Shown here in pieces: positions 39,010 to 49,633 of a stretch of 64,000 nt of DNA. The stretch spans positions 13,436,109 to 13,500,108 of the forward strand of contig OZ024721.1 in the NCBI GenBank assembly GCA_964016875.1, read 5' to 3'. A program made the position numbers and the translations under genes. Origin of the DNA: Fallopia convolvulus. Taxonomy: Eukaryota; Streptophyta; Magnoliopsida; Caryophyllales; Polygonaceae. The number at the start of each line of letters is the position of its first letter. Positions within the stretch are counted from its first letter, which is position 1. The notes under the pieces were generated by a model. That model worked only from the letters and a program-made list of their open reading frames with translations, was not told the DNA's origin and made no database searches.

Positions 39010-40298
39010 TGTCGATAGGTCGGGATTCTCGCTCGAAGTCGTGAATCACATAGTTCCGTCAAAGCTCGATTGTTAGAACTCGCAAAAGCTAAGGCAAGTG
39101 GAATTTCCCCTTGTGACCTTTACATTTCATTTCCGTAAAATTCGCGATGTTGGGAACGACTTGTGTGCTAAGTAACGAATGAACCTAGGAAATATCGATT
39201 GCTAGATATAACGACCATTGTTAGTATAGTTCGCTATTGTTACTTGATAGGACTATTTATGCTAGTATGGTTGTGGCCTTGATTGTTATGGTCTCGTTCA
39301 GAGATCAACGTCGAACGAACTAGTGAGGGGCGCGGAATAGCCGACGCCTCTATATAACCCTACTAAGTCGTAAGTGCCTACGTGTTTGAAGTACGACTTT
39401 CGGGATCATGATCACATCCGCTCCGATTGCAATGAGGGATGAGCGCACTCTAGCTAAGTGCCGGAAAACTGAGTTTTTCCCTTGGTGGATCGGGCCATCC
39501 GAGTCCCACCTCTTCCTATTAAAAATCATTAATGAAATCGAATACCCCTTTTCATCCCTATATGAGATAAGTGCCCAATGCACATTTAAGATACCAAAAC
39601 CGGACCGGTCTCAAATGATCGATCCAGCTCTCGGTCCGCTCAGGGCGCGAGAGGTTTTTAACTTGTATGAATTAATAATGTTCCCAACATACTTTCGATT
39701 CCAAAAGAAGTCTACAATCTAGTAGTTCTTCTCTCGTTTATCGAGCTATCTCCGCTCGAGATATACTTTTCTTCGAACCATTAAAGCTCCACATAAACAA
39801 GCCCCATCGTAAACACAACCCCATTATCTATTCCAATAAGAATTGAAAGTACCGAAATACACTCGGGAAGTTCCATTCCCACTTGCTTAGTCTCTTAGAC
39901 TAATTCTTCTTTTCCGCATGTTTGCCTGGCATTCTATCGCCCCTCGCGAATTATGTCAGAATCCAGGAACCCTAGCAAGGCGTAAGGTGAAGTGAAGTGA
40001 AGGAAGGTCAAGAACTCTCAAGATGTATTTGTCAGTTCATTTTGGTTTTAGTTTCGCTTTGTTTCAAGAACAAGATGGTTTTTTTATTTGATTTCAAGGA
40101 ATTTCAAGTTCGAAGACCATGTAAGACGTTTTGTAAGAACCATGTCTCCTTCGGGAGCACCTTTTTCTACTTTATGAACTATGTTTATTTCCGCACTAAT
40201 AATGTTCTATATCATTCTAAAAGCCTTGGGTGACTTTGGACGGTAAAGTCTGAGGTCACTGGCGGTAATACCCAATGTTTTAAAATAGGGGTGTTACA
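39010..40298 (+). repeat. 3' LTR of chromovirus-like element
   Basis: 1289 bp, collinear with 32590-33877. It is not preceded by a polypurine tract. Both LTRs are preceded by TCCG, so the precise left edge may be up to 4 bp earlier. Confidence 0.9.
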
Positions 40299-40483
40299 CA
40301 AGGTCGGTACCGAGGCTGTCGTAGCTTCGCCTTTTCTTTCGTTTCTGCTTGTTTTTTATTTCTGTGTTTTCTTGTTTTCTAGTATAGTAATCAAACATAA
40401 CTTGCTTCCCGTGGACGATCCTGACCTCCCTATACACAGCGGGGTCTTGACTAAAAATTTATTTGTTGTCGGGAAACCCTTTC

Positions 40484-42207
40484 AACAAATTGCTGCTTTG
40501 AATAGATTCATCTCTAAGTCAGCGGATCACTGCCGTCTATTTTACGAAGTGCTTAGAAAGAACAAGTGCTTCCAATGGACTGCCAGACATGAGGAAGCTT
40601 TCCAAGAATTGAAGAGATACTTCTCTGATCCTCTAATCTTAGCAAAGCTAGAAGAAGGAAAAACCTTACCCTTGTACATGGTTGTCACCAAGCAAGCCAT
40701 CAGTGGAGTACTGGTCCGCGAACAGGATGGGCAGCAACAACCCGTATACTACGTAATTAGAACTCTCTTGCCAGCTGAAACCCGTTACTCTTCCTTGGAA
40801 AAATTGGTATTATCATTGGTCATGTGGTCCAATAAACTCCGCCCGTACTTTGAGGCACACACGATTGTGGTGAGAACCACACACCTTTTGAAGACGGTCA
40901 TGCACAAACCCGAATTTACGGGGAGAATGGCCAAGTGGGGGATCCATTTGAGTGGGTTTGACATCGAGTATGAGCCTAGAACCGCACTAAAATCCCAAGT
41001 ACTGGCTGACTTTGTGGTTGATTTTAGCCCTACAACGGAAGAAAGAATGGAACCAGCAGAATTAATGACGCTAGAAGCTAAGTCTCCAGTCAAATGGATG
41101 CTTCATACAGATGGCGCCTCCAACACTGACGGAACAAGGATAGGAGTAGTCCTAAAATCAACACAGGGGGATAGGGTGGCACAATCTGTGAGATGCACTT
41201 TCGAAGCCACGAATAATGAAGTTGAGTACGAGGCTCTAATCTTCGGTCTGACTCTTGCCAGAGACTTGGCCATACAGTAGTAGACCTGGGTCCGGTTCCC
41301 CGGAACCGGCAGTTTCGGTTCCTCGGAACCATGGAACCGGAACCGGCCTTGGCCCGGTTCCAAGGTTCCAATTCTGAGCGGTTCCGAGGCCGGTTCCTCC
41401 TGGTTCCAGTTCCGGTTTGGAACCGGAAATAATAAAAAAAATTAAAAAAAACTTAATTTTTGACCTTTGAACGAAAACCGCGACCGCGGTTTGGTTATTT
41501 TTTTATTTTTTTGTGGGTTCCACCCGGTTCGGAACCGGCGGTTCATCGGTTCCTGGGGTGGACGAACCGGAACCGTACCGGGAACCGGACCCGACGGTTC
41601 CGGTTCTGGTCGGTTTCCCGCCAGTTCATCCGGAACCGGACCCAGGTCTATACAGCAGATTGAGGTCAACTGTGATTCATTGTTGATAATCAACCAAACT
41701 ATGGGGCTGTATGAAACCAGGGACGAAAGAATGATGGATTATCTAGACGTGGTGAAAGGTCTAACCCCTCAGTTTGAGAAGATATCTTTTACACAGATCC
41801 CGAGAGAGCAGAATGCTCAAGAAGATTCCCTCACTCGCCTAGCTTCGGCCATCGACCCTAATGAATATCCCGTAATCCCAATGATCCACATAATGATCCC
41901 CGCCATTGGAAGAACCCGTACCGATGGCCTTGAGAAGTCTCGTAGCATGACCGAAGACGTCTTCCATCTCGGGTCCATTCCCTGGAACGACGTCTTCATG
42001 AGCAGTGATGATATTGACATCAGAAGCTTTCGGAATGACCCTGACCCAGATCTATCTCTGGATGGTTTGAGCCACGAAGAAAATTCCATCGTCCCCTCCG
42101 AAGTTAGTGAAGAACCCTGGACCCAGTCGTACCTTGATTGGTTGGTCGAAGGGAAGCTTCCGGAAGATAAAACCGAGGCTAAGTTGTTAAAGATGAAAGC
42201 TACATGA
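40484..42207 (+). pseudogene. Tat-type RT end, RNase H and second RNase H, split by a MITE
   Basis: The RT thumb/connection starts at AALNRFISKSADHC. The first RNase H has FQWTARHEEAFQEL, LPLYMVVTKQAISGVL and YSSLEKLVLSLVMW. The second, archaeal-type RNase H has WMLHTDGASNTDGTRIG, ATNNEVEYEALIFGL, then after the MITE IEVNCDSLLIINQ, YLDVVKGLTPQF and REQNAQEDSLTRLAS. The MITE lies between LAIQ and QIEV. The region after it leads to the integrase linker and stops at the TGA at 42205-42207. The segment 40299-40470 upstream does not look like Tat RT and is unassigned. Confidence 0.85.
41273..41658. mobile_element. hAT-type MITE, 370 bp, with 8-bp target duplication
   Basis: The element itself is 41281-41650. 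Its ends are a perfect 19-bp terminal inverted repeat, TAGACCTGGGTCCGGTTCC. It is flanked by TACAGTAG (41273-41280) and TACAGCAG (41651-41658), 8 bp with one C-to-T difference. The inside is filled with GGTTCCGG/CCGGAACC motifs and codes for nothing. An 8-bp duplication and short TIRs fit the hAT superfamily. Confidence 0.9.
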
Positions 42208-44122
42208 TTCACAGTCGAGAATAGGATGCTTTTCCACCGATCAGCAGTGGGTACACTCCAGCGTTGCTTAACCAAGGGAGGTGTTCAGAAACTTCTCGAG
42301 GATCTTCATGAGGGAGATTGTGGGAACCATACAGGAGGAAGAAGTCTATCCAACAAAGCCCTTCGTCAGGGGTGGTATTAGCCTACCATGAGAAAAGATG
42401 TAGACTTCTAACGTAAATGCGACGCCTGCCAGAGTGCCAGAGACATGCACCAACGGCTTGCCAACCTCCCGAACCACTCTATCCCACACTCACACCATGG
42501 CCATTCATGCGTTGGGGAATGGACATAGTCGGGAAGCTACCCCCTTCGTCCGGACAAAGAGTGTTTTTCCTCACCATGACTGATTACTTCTCCAAGTGGA
42601 TTGAAGCCGAGGCTTATCGAGAGATCAAGGATAAACAAGTGATTTCCTTCATCATTAGGATCATCCTTTGTCGTATCGGGGTGCCTTCGGAGATTGTATG
42701 CGACAATGGGTCTCAGTTCATAAGTCAGAGAACCAGAGACTTCTGCAGTTGTTGGAACATCAATCTAGTCACTTCGACACCTCGCTACCCCTGTCTAATG
42801 GGCAAGCCGAAGCTAGCAACAAGGTGATCATAAATAACCTGAAGAAGCGTCTCGCGAAGGCCAAGGGAAATTGGGCCGATGAGCTACCCTACGTCCTCTA
42901 GGCCGATCGAACGATGCCTAAAGTAGGAACCGGTCACTCTCCTTTCTCATTGACGCACGGGTGTGAAGCGGTCATTCCCGCCGAGATTCTCATCCCTACA
43001 CCTCGCGCTAGTCTCTTGACTGAAGAACAGAATCGTCTAGAATTGTCAGCCGACTTGGATACTTCGGGCGAGCTTTGCGACCAAGCCCGATTACATCTAG
43101 CTAGACACTAGCAACATGTCATCCGGAGCTACAACCAGAATGTCAGGATTCGGATTTTCCGAGTTGGTGACTGTTTTGGACAAAAAATGACCAATTAATC
43201 ACTTTAATGTCCTAGATGGGGTTTGATAGTCGAAGGGATACAATCGGATCGGGTTAAGGGGAAGACGGATGAAAACGATTAACTAAAGCAATAAATAAGC
43301 AATCAAACTAGATGCAAAATCAATACAAGTGAAGAAGAAATGCTTATCTCCTTTTATTAATCATAAACAAGCGATTACAAGCTTAGATCCGGGGTTTAGG
43401 ACCCTTAATCATGCGAAAACTGCTGGGAAGACAGCGGCCAGATGCTAGCAGTCTGGCTCAGACGACAGAGGTCTCCGAGAGCAATGTAAGTGATGAGAGC
43501 ATTCTGATTACAAGAGAGGGGAATTGTGGTGTTCTAATGTATGTATCTCTAGATCTGAATCTGAATCTCGTGTAGCTATGCCCTTATATCCCTTTATATA
43601 GTAGGGAGAGTTACATATAAGTAGTTACAAAATCAAAGATACACGTTCTCCTAAAAAATAGGTAGTGGACGTTGTGGTAGATATGGTCAAAGGCGGTTGT
43701 AACTGACCCGGAGATCTCGGGATCTCGTTGGCGCTGCGGGATAGTCAGATGACGATTGACGTTAACGGTCTTCGGTCTTTATGATGACAGAAGTCTTTGG
43801 TCTTTCTGACGACAATGGTCTCTCTGACGATGATGGTCTTTCTGGCGATGACGACCTTTGTGACGATGGAAGTCTTCGGTCTTTTTGACGATAACGGTCA
43901 TGAATTTGTACTTGGATTTTTTGGGTCTAACATTGACTAGGTATTACAAATAGCCTTTCAAAACACCCATGAAACCAAATCGGGCAAGCTATCCCCAGCA
44001 TGGGAAGGGCCATATGAGATAACCAGGGTCGTCGGTCAAGGCGCATAACAGCTTGAATCCAAAGATGGTGATGCTATCCCGCGGAGTTGGAATGCGATAC
44101 ACCTAAAGAAGTATCACTTCTA
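42208..44122 (+). pseudogene. Tat-type integrase, multiple stops, split by a solo LTR
   Basis: Zinc finger (LEDLHEGDCGNHTGG ... CDACQ), catalytic core with WGMDIVGKLP, FFLTMTDYFSKWIEAEA, VCDNGSQF and GQAEASNKVIINNLKKR, then TGHSPFSLTHGCEAVIPAE and the C-terminal FRVGD. It resumes after the inserted LTR as IAFQNTHETKSGKLSPAWEGPYEITRVVG and ends WNAIHLKKYHF. Several in-frame stops (for example 42379, 42409, 42899, 43109, 44047) and frameshifts make it inactive. Confidence 0.85.
43172..43932 (-). mobile_element. Solo LTR (761 bp) inside the integrase, Tat-like family
   Basis: On the minus strand it starts TGTTAGACCCAAAAAATCC and ends TTTTTGTCCAAAACA. These termini are much like the Tat LTR at 48858 (TGTTAGGCCC...TTTTTGTCCAAAACA). 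Flanks GTGAC (43167-43171) and TTGAC (43933-43937) are a 5-bp target duplication with one change. A TATA box CTATATAAAGG lies on the minus strand near 43597-43607. A short GACGATGGTCTTTCT-type repeat lies at 43790-43900. No internal region remains, so two LTRs recombined. Confidence 0.85.
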
Positions 44123-44339
44123 AAAGAAGTCTTCCCCACTCGGAACGCAGACTTCCTAGGTACTCCTAGCAGAAAATCTCCGCACATGATACGCAAGACT
44201 TTCGAGGCCATCTATCCTTAGTTGTTTGTTTGCCTTTATTCCAGTACTTTTCGTTCATAGCTTGCTTGTGGTCAACTTGACTATGTGAAAACTACTTGTT
44301 GTGTGATTTCCATGTTGCGGTGTTTTATCTAATGAATGG
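44123..44339 (+). other. Tat element sequence after integrase
   Basis: Short non-coding sequence after the integrase stop, continuing beyond the solo LTR at 46094. Confidence 0.4.
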
Positions 44340-45106
44340 CATTTTGATGAGGTATTTTCGGTGGTCGTTATACCTATCAAAGAACCTAACTTAACCAAAC
44401 TTAGTAGAATGGTAAGTAAGGGTCGATCCCACAGAGACTCGTGTATTTATGTTGTTACTTGCGTGCCAAGTAAAGTAAATATAGGGGTTTTGAATGAATT
44501 TCTAATTCTAAGATGCAAAATAAAAATTAACTATGAATGCAAATATGATTATAAGAAACAAGTATGAGAAAAGCGTGTTCAATTCAACTAGTTAAATTCA
44601 TCATAGATATGCTTATTAATCTATTGATTCTCTTGATTCTCAATTCACTTAAATAATCTATCTTGGATTATTATCCAAAACTTTATATTTAGTTGAAAGA
44701 GCTAACAGTCTGAACAACCCTAATCATCAAACAACCTAGAACAGCGTCTAGATTCAATTAAACGACAGCTTTACGAGTCAAGTTATCAATAGAAACAAAC
44801 ACTTAGAGCAAACAGACATCTAAGTTATTTGTGGTTTATTCCCTTCTATAATTGAATAGCCTGAACGGGTCTAAACAATTATAGTTGCTATTTTATCTAA
44901 TCAATCCCGAACGGGACTTGATCAGATTAGTTGTAAATTAACCTAGAATTTCTATTAGGTAGCTAATCTAACAAAACCCTAGATAAACTTTGATTCAATT
45001 AAGCACATTGAATAAAACCTATCCAAGTTATTGAGAATCAATCAATCCTCACAATAATATGCAATCTATGATTTCAATAACTAGTCAAACACAATGAATT
45101 AGCAAT

Positions 45107-45230
45107 ACAACAACAACAACAACAACATCTACCCAGGTGGAACCCGGTATATACGGGATCTGGGGGGTGGGGATGTACGCACCCTTACCCCAACTTGACG
45201 TCGGGAGGGTATCTAAGAAGGTCCCAGAGT
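45107..45230 (-). mobile_element. Au-like SINE remnant
   Basis: On the minus strand GGTAAGGGTGCGTACATCC, then CCCCAGATCCCGTATATAC and an ending (TTG)n. These are the diagnostic central and 3' parts of the plant Au SINE family. The pol III box part at its 5' end is degenerate or missing. It sits inside the solo LTR. Confidence 0.75.
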
Positions 45231-45231
45231 A

Positions 45232-45405
45232 AAAATTAAGAAAAACTTACAAAGATTCAAAGGTTGCTCCTTTAAAGAGAGAAAACTCTAGCCTCCAAAA
45301 TCGTAAATCCAAGTTATCAAAATTAAGAAAAACTTACAAAGATTCAAAGGTTGCTCCTTTAAAGAGAGAAAACTCTAGCCTCCAAAATCATAAATCCAAG
45401 TTATC
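45232..45405. repeat. 87-bp tandem duplication
   Basis: 45232-45318 is repeated at 45319-45405 with one clear change (ATCGTAAATCC versus ATCATAAATCC), directly beside the SINE remnant. Confidence 0.85.
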
Positions 45406-46093
45406 AAAAAGATAAAACTAACAAGAGTTTAAATATCTCTTAAAACTATCCAAAGAAACATATCCTCATAAGCCTACAAACAAGCACGTCGGAATCAACC
45501 TGAAGCTGAAGTGAAGGAAGGAATGGAGCTAAAGCCAAGCCCAAAACTAAGCCCAATTCTCGGCCCAAAACATCTCCACGTAGAAAGCCAATTACGTGGC
45601 TTGACCTCTTAAAGCGCGGCCGCGCTTTTAACTGCTAACCCGCGCAATTTCCTCAGTTCAGCATTCAAGTGACACTTTAGAGGTTGTTTTGACCCCCTTC
45701 GAGTTGGAACTTGGACTCGGAATACAAATATGAATATTAGCTCTTCGAATTAGCTTTCCAGTGATACCAAACCAAGCATTTAAAGATAGAGGTGTCAAAA
45801 CAAGAACTCCAATGCATAGCCCGGGTTTAAGCATTTTTATCCCTCAAGCTCTTGGGCCTTAGTTCTTCTAATCTTCACTTGTATCACTCTAAGCTTCATC
45901 AAATTCCACCACAATCATCTAAGATCCATCCTGTCTATGCTTGTTTACCTAAGGATCTGCAAAACTGAACAAAACAAGCACAACTACCCGGAAACACTAA
46001 ATCCTAGAAACTAACCTAAAACTAAGTAAAACTTATGCAAAACCAACATAAAACATGCATCTAAACTATACCTATATGCAAGCTATCACATTT

Positions 46094-46635
46094 TCTTATG
46101 TTATTACTTGCTCGTCCTTATTTCTTTTCTTGCATAGGTAGGAATAGTAAGTCAAGCATATTGTATTCATATCGTTATCATAAAGGGTATATCATTTAAG
46201 TAAAACAAATGAGCAAAGGCCCAAATAGTAGAGGTAATAAATCCTAGACTTAAGACGTCTTCGATCGACAGAACATCCCTAGCGCATGCTTCGACGCGAC
46301 ATCCGTCCCTCGCCTGGAAACATCCTTTGGTAAGCGTAGAAACCACCAGCGATGAATGACTTCTGCATGAGTCCTCATCCTAAAGCCTTCGATCAAAAGC
46401 ATCCAATCGTCCTAGAACACCTGCACACAAAAGGAAGGACACAACTAAGCAAAATACGCAAGAAACATAACGCATGCATGCACACAAAATAACCTAGATA
46501 CCCCCTCATGGTAGGGAGCTTTGTCCGTGTTATGGACAAACATTGTTTTCAGCCTTCAAACGGTCCGTACACACCAAAAGTAATTTGTTTGGAAAACGTC
46601 ACAAACATCAAAAGAAATTAGAAGGGCACGCGGCC
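46094..46635. other. Tat element, 3' non-coding sequence
   Basis: No gene seen between the solo LTR and the antisense ORF. Confidence 0.4.
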
Positions 46636-48703
46636 TTAATGTTCGTCCTTGTCAAAGACATCCTTCAGTTGTTCCACCTCGCTCGTCGAAAGACCACCTG
46701 ACCCAATGCCAAGACTGGATGCAACATCAGCACTCGTTCCACGATCGCCACCATCCCCCTCAGCGTCAAGATCTTTCTCTTCCACGTCCTCTTCTAGGAG
46801 ACCTAGAGAGGCAAAGAGTTCATCGCCAGGAGCCGGCTTATCAGGGGGATACCAGTCGTGGAAGGTCGCAATTTCAGCGTCTAGATCCCAACCAGAGGGC
46901 TGACCCGCCGCGAATTGCTTGATTGTCTCTACCCTCGACATCATCGAGAAGTAAGCACCGATCTCGCTAGCTTCCTTGAGAATCTTTTTGTTCATGGCCT
47001 CGAGCTCAGCGATTTTAGACCGATTTGAGGCAGCCCGAGAAGAGTGACGCTTGATCGCTTCCGTTAGCTTCGCAAGTTTGCTCGCATCTATCTTTTAACG
47101 TTCGATCGCAAGAGACACTTCTCTCTCCAGGACAGCTTTCTCAACATCCCACCTTGCTTGATGCTCCTTCAGAATCTGGTTTTCCTTTTCGGTAGTATCC
47201 GCTACCCATAGAACGCCTTGCAAGGCCTAAATATAGAAAAAAAAAGAGGGGGTGTCAGTCATTACAGAACACAAAAAAAGAGAAGAAGAACAACTAGGAA
47301 AAAGCGGATGCGAACCTTCCAAACCGATAGACCGGCATCCCTAACCAGAGTGGAGGTGGAAACGTCCAAGCGAGGTTTCTTAGAACAATGAGCACTGTGG
47401 ATTTTCTGCCACAAATCCGAGGGAACTTTGTCATCCAGATCGATGACTTCTGTGGCACCTGGCAATGATCGCTTGACAAGAGTTACTTTAGCTACAACTT
47501 CAGTCTTCACCTTAGGATCTAAAGGGGGTTTCTTGTCGCTCGATCGCAACTTACGTTGGATCATGGCTGTAGCAGAAAAGTTTCTCCCCAAAGAAGAGGA
47601 AGCTTCAGAGGAAAATAAAAGTTAAATCGTGTATTCTAAGTTGCTGAATATTCAACTACTAGAGAAAGGCACATACTAGAAAGATTCTTTAAGGGTTTCG
47701 CATCTGCTTCAATAACCTTCGCAGACGCAGGAACTTTGTCTTCAATCGTCTTCTCTAAGTCTCCTGACTTTGCATCATCTTCCCCATCCGATTGGTCCTC
47801 AGAAATAGCCGCCGTCTTGTTACTAGATTCGCCTTCGAGCAATTGTTCTACGGACTTCCGGTATGTCCTTCTCGCCTCTGGAAGAGCAAAAAGCCTCCTA
47901 CATGCCTCTGATTCCAAAACATGGGTATCTATGTTCGGTGGAACTGCACGCGTAAAACCATCCAAACAGAAAAGTCAACAAGAGGGATAGACATCGACAG
48001 AAGGGGACAGGAATTAGGGTTAGAAATACTTACTCTTGGAAGTCCACGAATCAAAGAACACCGCTTGATACGCCGCATCCAGCGTAGACTTTTTCACGAA
48101 GAAGAAACGGGTAGCCCAGTCCTTGTCATTCACCTTCGACTTGGGGATCAAGGGATTCTTGGCATCCCTCGCGTGAAGGGTGAAACGACCAGCCCTGAGG
48201 GGACATACCCGATAAGCACACAGGAGGTCCGACACTGAAAATTCAATCATCTCCTCTAAACACACTTCGCTTATTGGGTACAAGATCTTCCATACTGACG
48301 ACATCAGTTGCGCCGAAGAAGCCCTAAGAGCTAGCAAAAAGTTCAAGATCAGGGAGGAAAAGGGGAAAAGGCCACAAGAGTGAAAGGATACTCGAGAAAG
48401 CAAACCCATCCCTCTTTGACCCAGTCCACGACCTCATGCCTGGGGGCTGTAGAAGTTGGTGCCGGCCGGGAAGCCATGGGTCTGAACGATTTTCTTCACC
48501 TCTTCATAGGAAATGGAGCAGGGACGACAATCATGAGGTTCGAGAGAGTGGGAAGACTCAAAACCCATGTCTTTGATTCCAACGCTGGCCATGGAAAATG
48601 CGTAAGGTGAAAATAGGGCAAAGAAAGAAAGGGGCGATAGGAAGACGAAGAGAAGAGAGGAGAGGCAAAGGTGGATTATCGTGTATCTTCGAGAGATCTG
48701 CAT
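46636..48703 (-). pseudogene. Antisense ORF of Tat element (putative gypsy-type transposon protein)
   Basis: Read opposite to pol. It begins about 48590 with MASVGIKDMG and SLEPHDCRPCSISYEEVKK, followed by FPFSSLILNFLLALRAS, LMSSVWKILYPISEV, GRFTLHARDAKNPLIP and NDKDWATRFFFVKK. These resemble the plant 'putative gypsy type transposon' protein family (Transposase_28-like). Further exon-like parts follow at 47965-47636 (acidic, EDQSDGEDDAK), 47591-47262 and 46995-46636 (LKEASEIGAYFSMM, coiled coil). Frames shift near 48430 and 48380, and a stop lies between 47100 and 46995. Some gaps could be introns. Antisense ORFs of this kind, between pol and 3' LTR, are known in Tat/Retand elements. Their role is unknown. 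Confidence 0.7.
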
Positions 48704-48842
48704 CTGATCATTTAAAGCCTAGTTGACATGACCTCTCGTTTCCCCGAGGATGATCGGACGGATGGGGCCAAACCACGTGTCACGCGTCACCTGTGGGACA
48801 CGCGGCAAATCTGATCAAAATCCCGCCTAAAAGATTTGGATC

Positions 48843-48857
48843 AAGATTTGGGGGTAT
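48843..48857 (+). promoter_or_regulatory. Polypurine tract of Tat element
   Basis: AAGATTTGGGGGTAT immediately precedes TGTTAGG of the LTR, the expected plus-strand primer. It shows that the LTR is the 3' one. Confidence 0.85.
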
Positions 48858-49341
48858 TGTTAGGCCCAAAACCGAGTCGGCCCGTTTAATGGTATTAACC
48901 CAAGAGCAAGCGAGAAACCACGAGAGAATGTGAAAACAGAAATCTTTAGGAGCAAGAAGAAGTCGGCGGTCACCGAAATGAAGGAAGAAAGCTTCGGTCA
49001 CGAGAAAGAGATGCGCATCCAGAGGACGACCGTTCGTGGCAGTTATCCTCTCCGATAAACGTGGGTAGTGGCTAGACGGTTGAGGATACACCCTAACAGC
49101 ATAGAGATCGTGGGAAAAAGAGATATAACGGTTAACTCAAATGAGAATATAAGGGGGAGGGGTAGAAAAACTAGATCATTCTATTGTACACACGAATTGA
49201 CCACAACAGAATTATCAAAAAGAGAACACTTGTATTCAGATTTCTCCAATCCGATTATTTCATGAGTATTACCTTGTTTTTTGATTCGATCGTGCCCCAA
49301 TCTAGGGCAAGAGTTTGATTGTCAAATTTTTGTCCAAAACA
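48858..49341 (+). repeat. 3' LTR of Tat element
   Basis: 484 bp, TGTTAGGCCC to TTTGTCCAAAACA. Its termini match the inverted solo LTR at 43172-43932, so the same family inserted into itself. Confidence 0.85.
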
Positions 49342-49633
49342 AGATCCTCTCTTAATTGTTGAGGTTTTTTTATAATCTTATATGTATAATTTTCCTACTT
49401 TAGAAAGGGTGTTCAACTTTACACTACAACTAAACAAAGTATGTACATAAGATCAAATGGGTAAATTTTTTATAATAAAATGGCGTAGATTTTTTAATGG
49501 TAATTTAGATTAAGAGATATCTTTTGACAATATTTAGTTTTCTTTTTCAAATTTGAGGAAATATTGGACATTAATTTAAATCAATTTTTATAGATTTTCA
49601 AATTTTTAATTAACAAATATATTTGTGAAATAA
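49342..49633. other. AT-rich flank, nothing recognised
   Basis: No features found. Confidence 0.4.

Larger units (their letters stand above)
32590..40298 (+). mobile_element. Chromovirus-like (Tekay/Del-type) Ty3/gypsy element, integrase deleted
   Basis: Two direct LTRs of about 1.29 kb flank a tRNA-Met primer site, an additional ORF, gag with zinc knuckle, protease, RT and RNase H. The coding region stops just after RNase H and runs straight into the 3' LTR. Integrase, chromodomain and polypurine tract are missing. No matching target duplication is seen (TTCCG on the left, CAAGG on the right), so one edge probably arose by recombination. By eye the LTRs differ at roughly 2-3 percent of positions. 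Confidence 0.85.
44340..46093 (-). mobile_element. Solo LTR, 1744 bp, with CATTT target duplication
   Basis: The LTR is 44345-46088, TGATGAGGTA to AAGCTATCA in plus reading, flanked by perfect CATTT copies (44340-44344 and 46089-46093). The stretch GGGTCGATCCCACAGAGAC near one end is typical of plant gypsy-type LTR ends and suggests minus orientation. It contains a SINE remnant and an 87-bp tandem duplication. No coding content. Confidence 0.88.
40299..49341 (+). mobile_element. Tat/Retand-type Ty3/gypsy element, 5'-truncated, with nested insertions
   Basis: Plus-strand element recognised by the RT/RNase H end, a second (archaeal-type) RNase H, integrase, an antisense ORF between pol and LTR, a polypurine tract and a 3' LTR. 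Dual RNase H is a hallmark of the Tat lineage, and antisense ORFs downstream of pol are known in Tat/Retand elements. The 5' LTR, gag, protease and most of RT are absent in the window, cut at the chromovirus LTR. A MITE (41281-41650), a solo LTR (43172-43932) and a second solo LTR (44345-46088) are nested inside. Confidence 0.82.

Noticed and set aside
32585..40303. Target duplication of the chromovirus-like element
   Set aside because: TTCCG and CAAGG do not match. The TCCG shared before both LTRs is not a flank pair.
43790..43910. Possible relation of the GACGAT repeat in the solo LTR with the TGATGAC array at 31 kb
   Set aside because: Unit sequence and spacing differ, and the shared GATGA core is too short.
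48853..49346. Tat 3' LTR as an independent solo insertion
   Set aside because: It is preceded by a polypurine tract, and the flanks GGTAT and AGATC do not form a duplication, so it is the 3' LTR of the Tat element.
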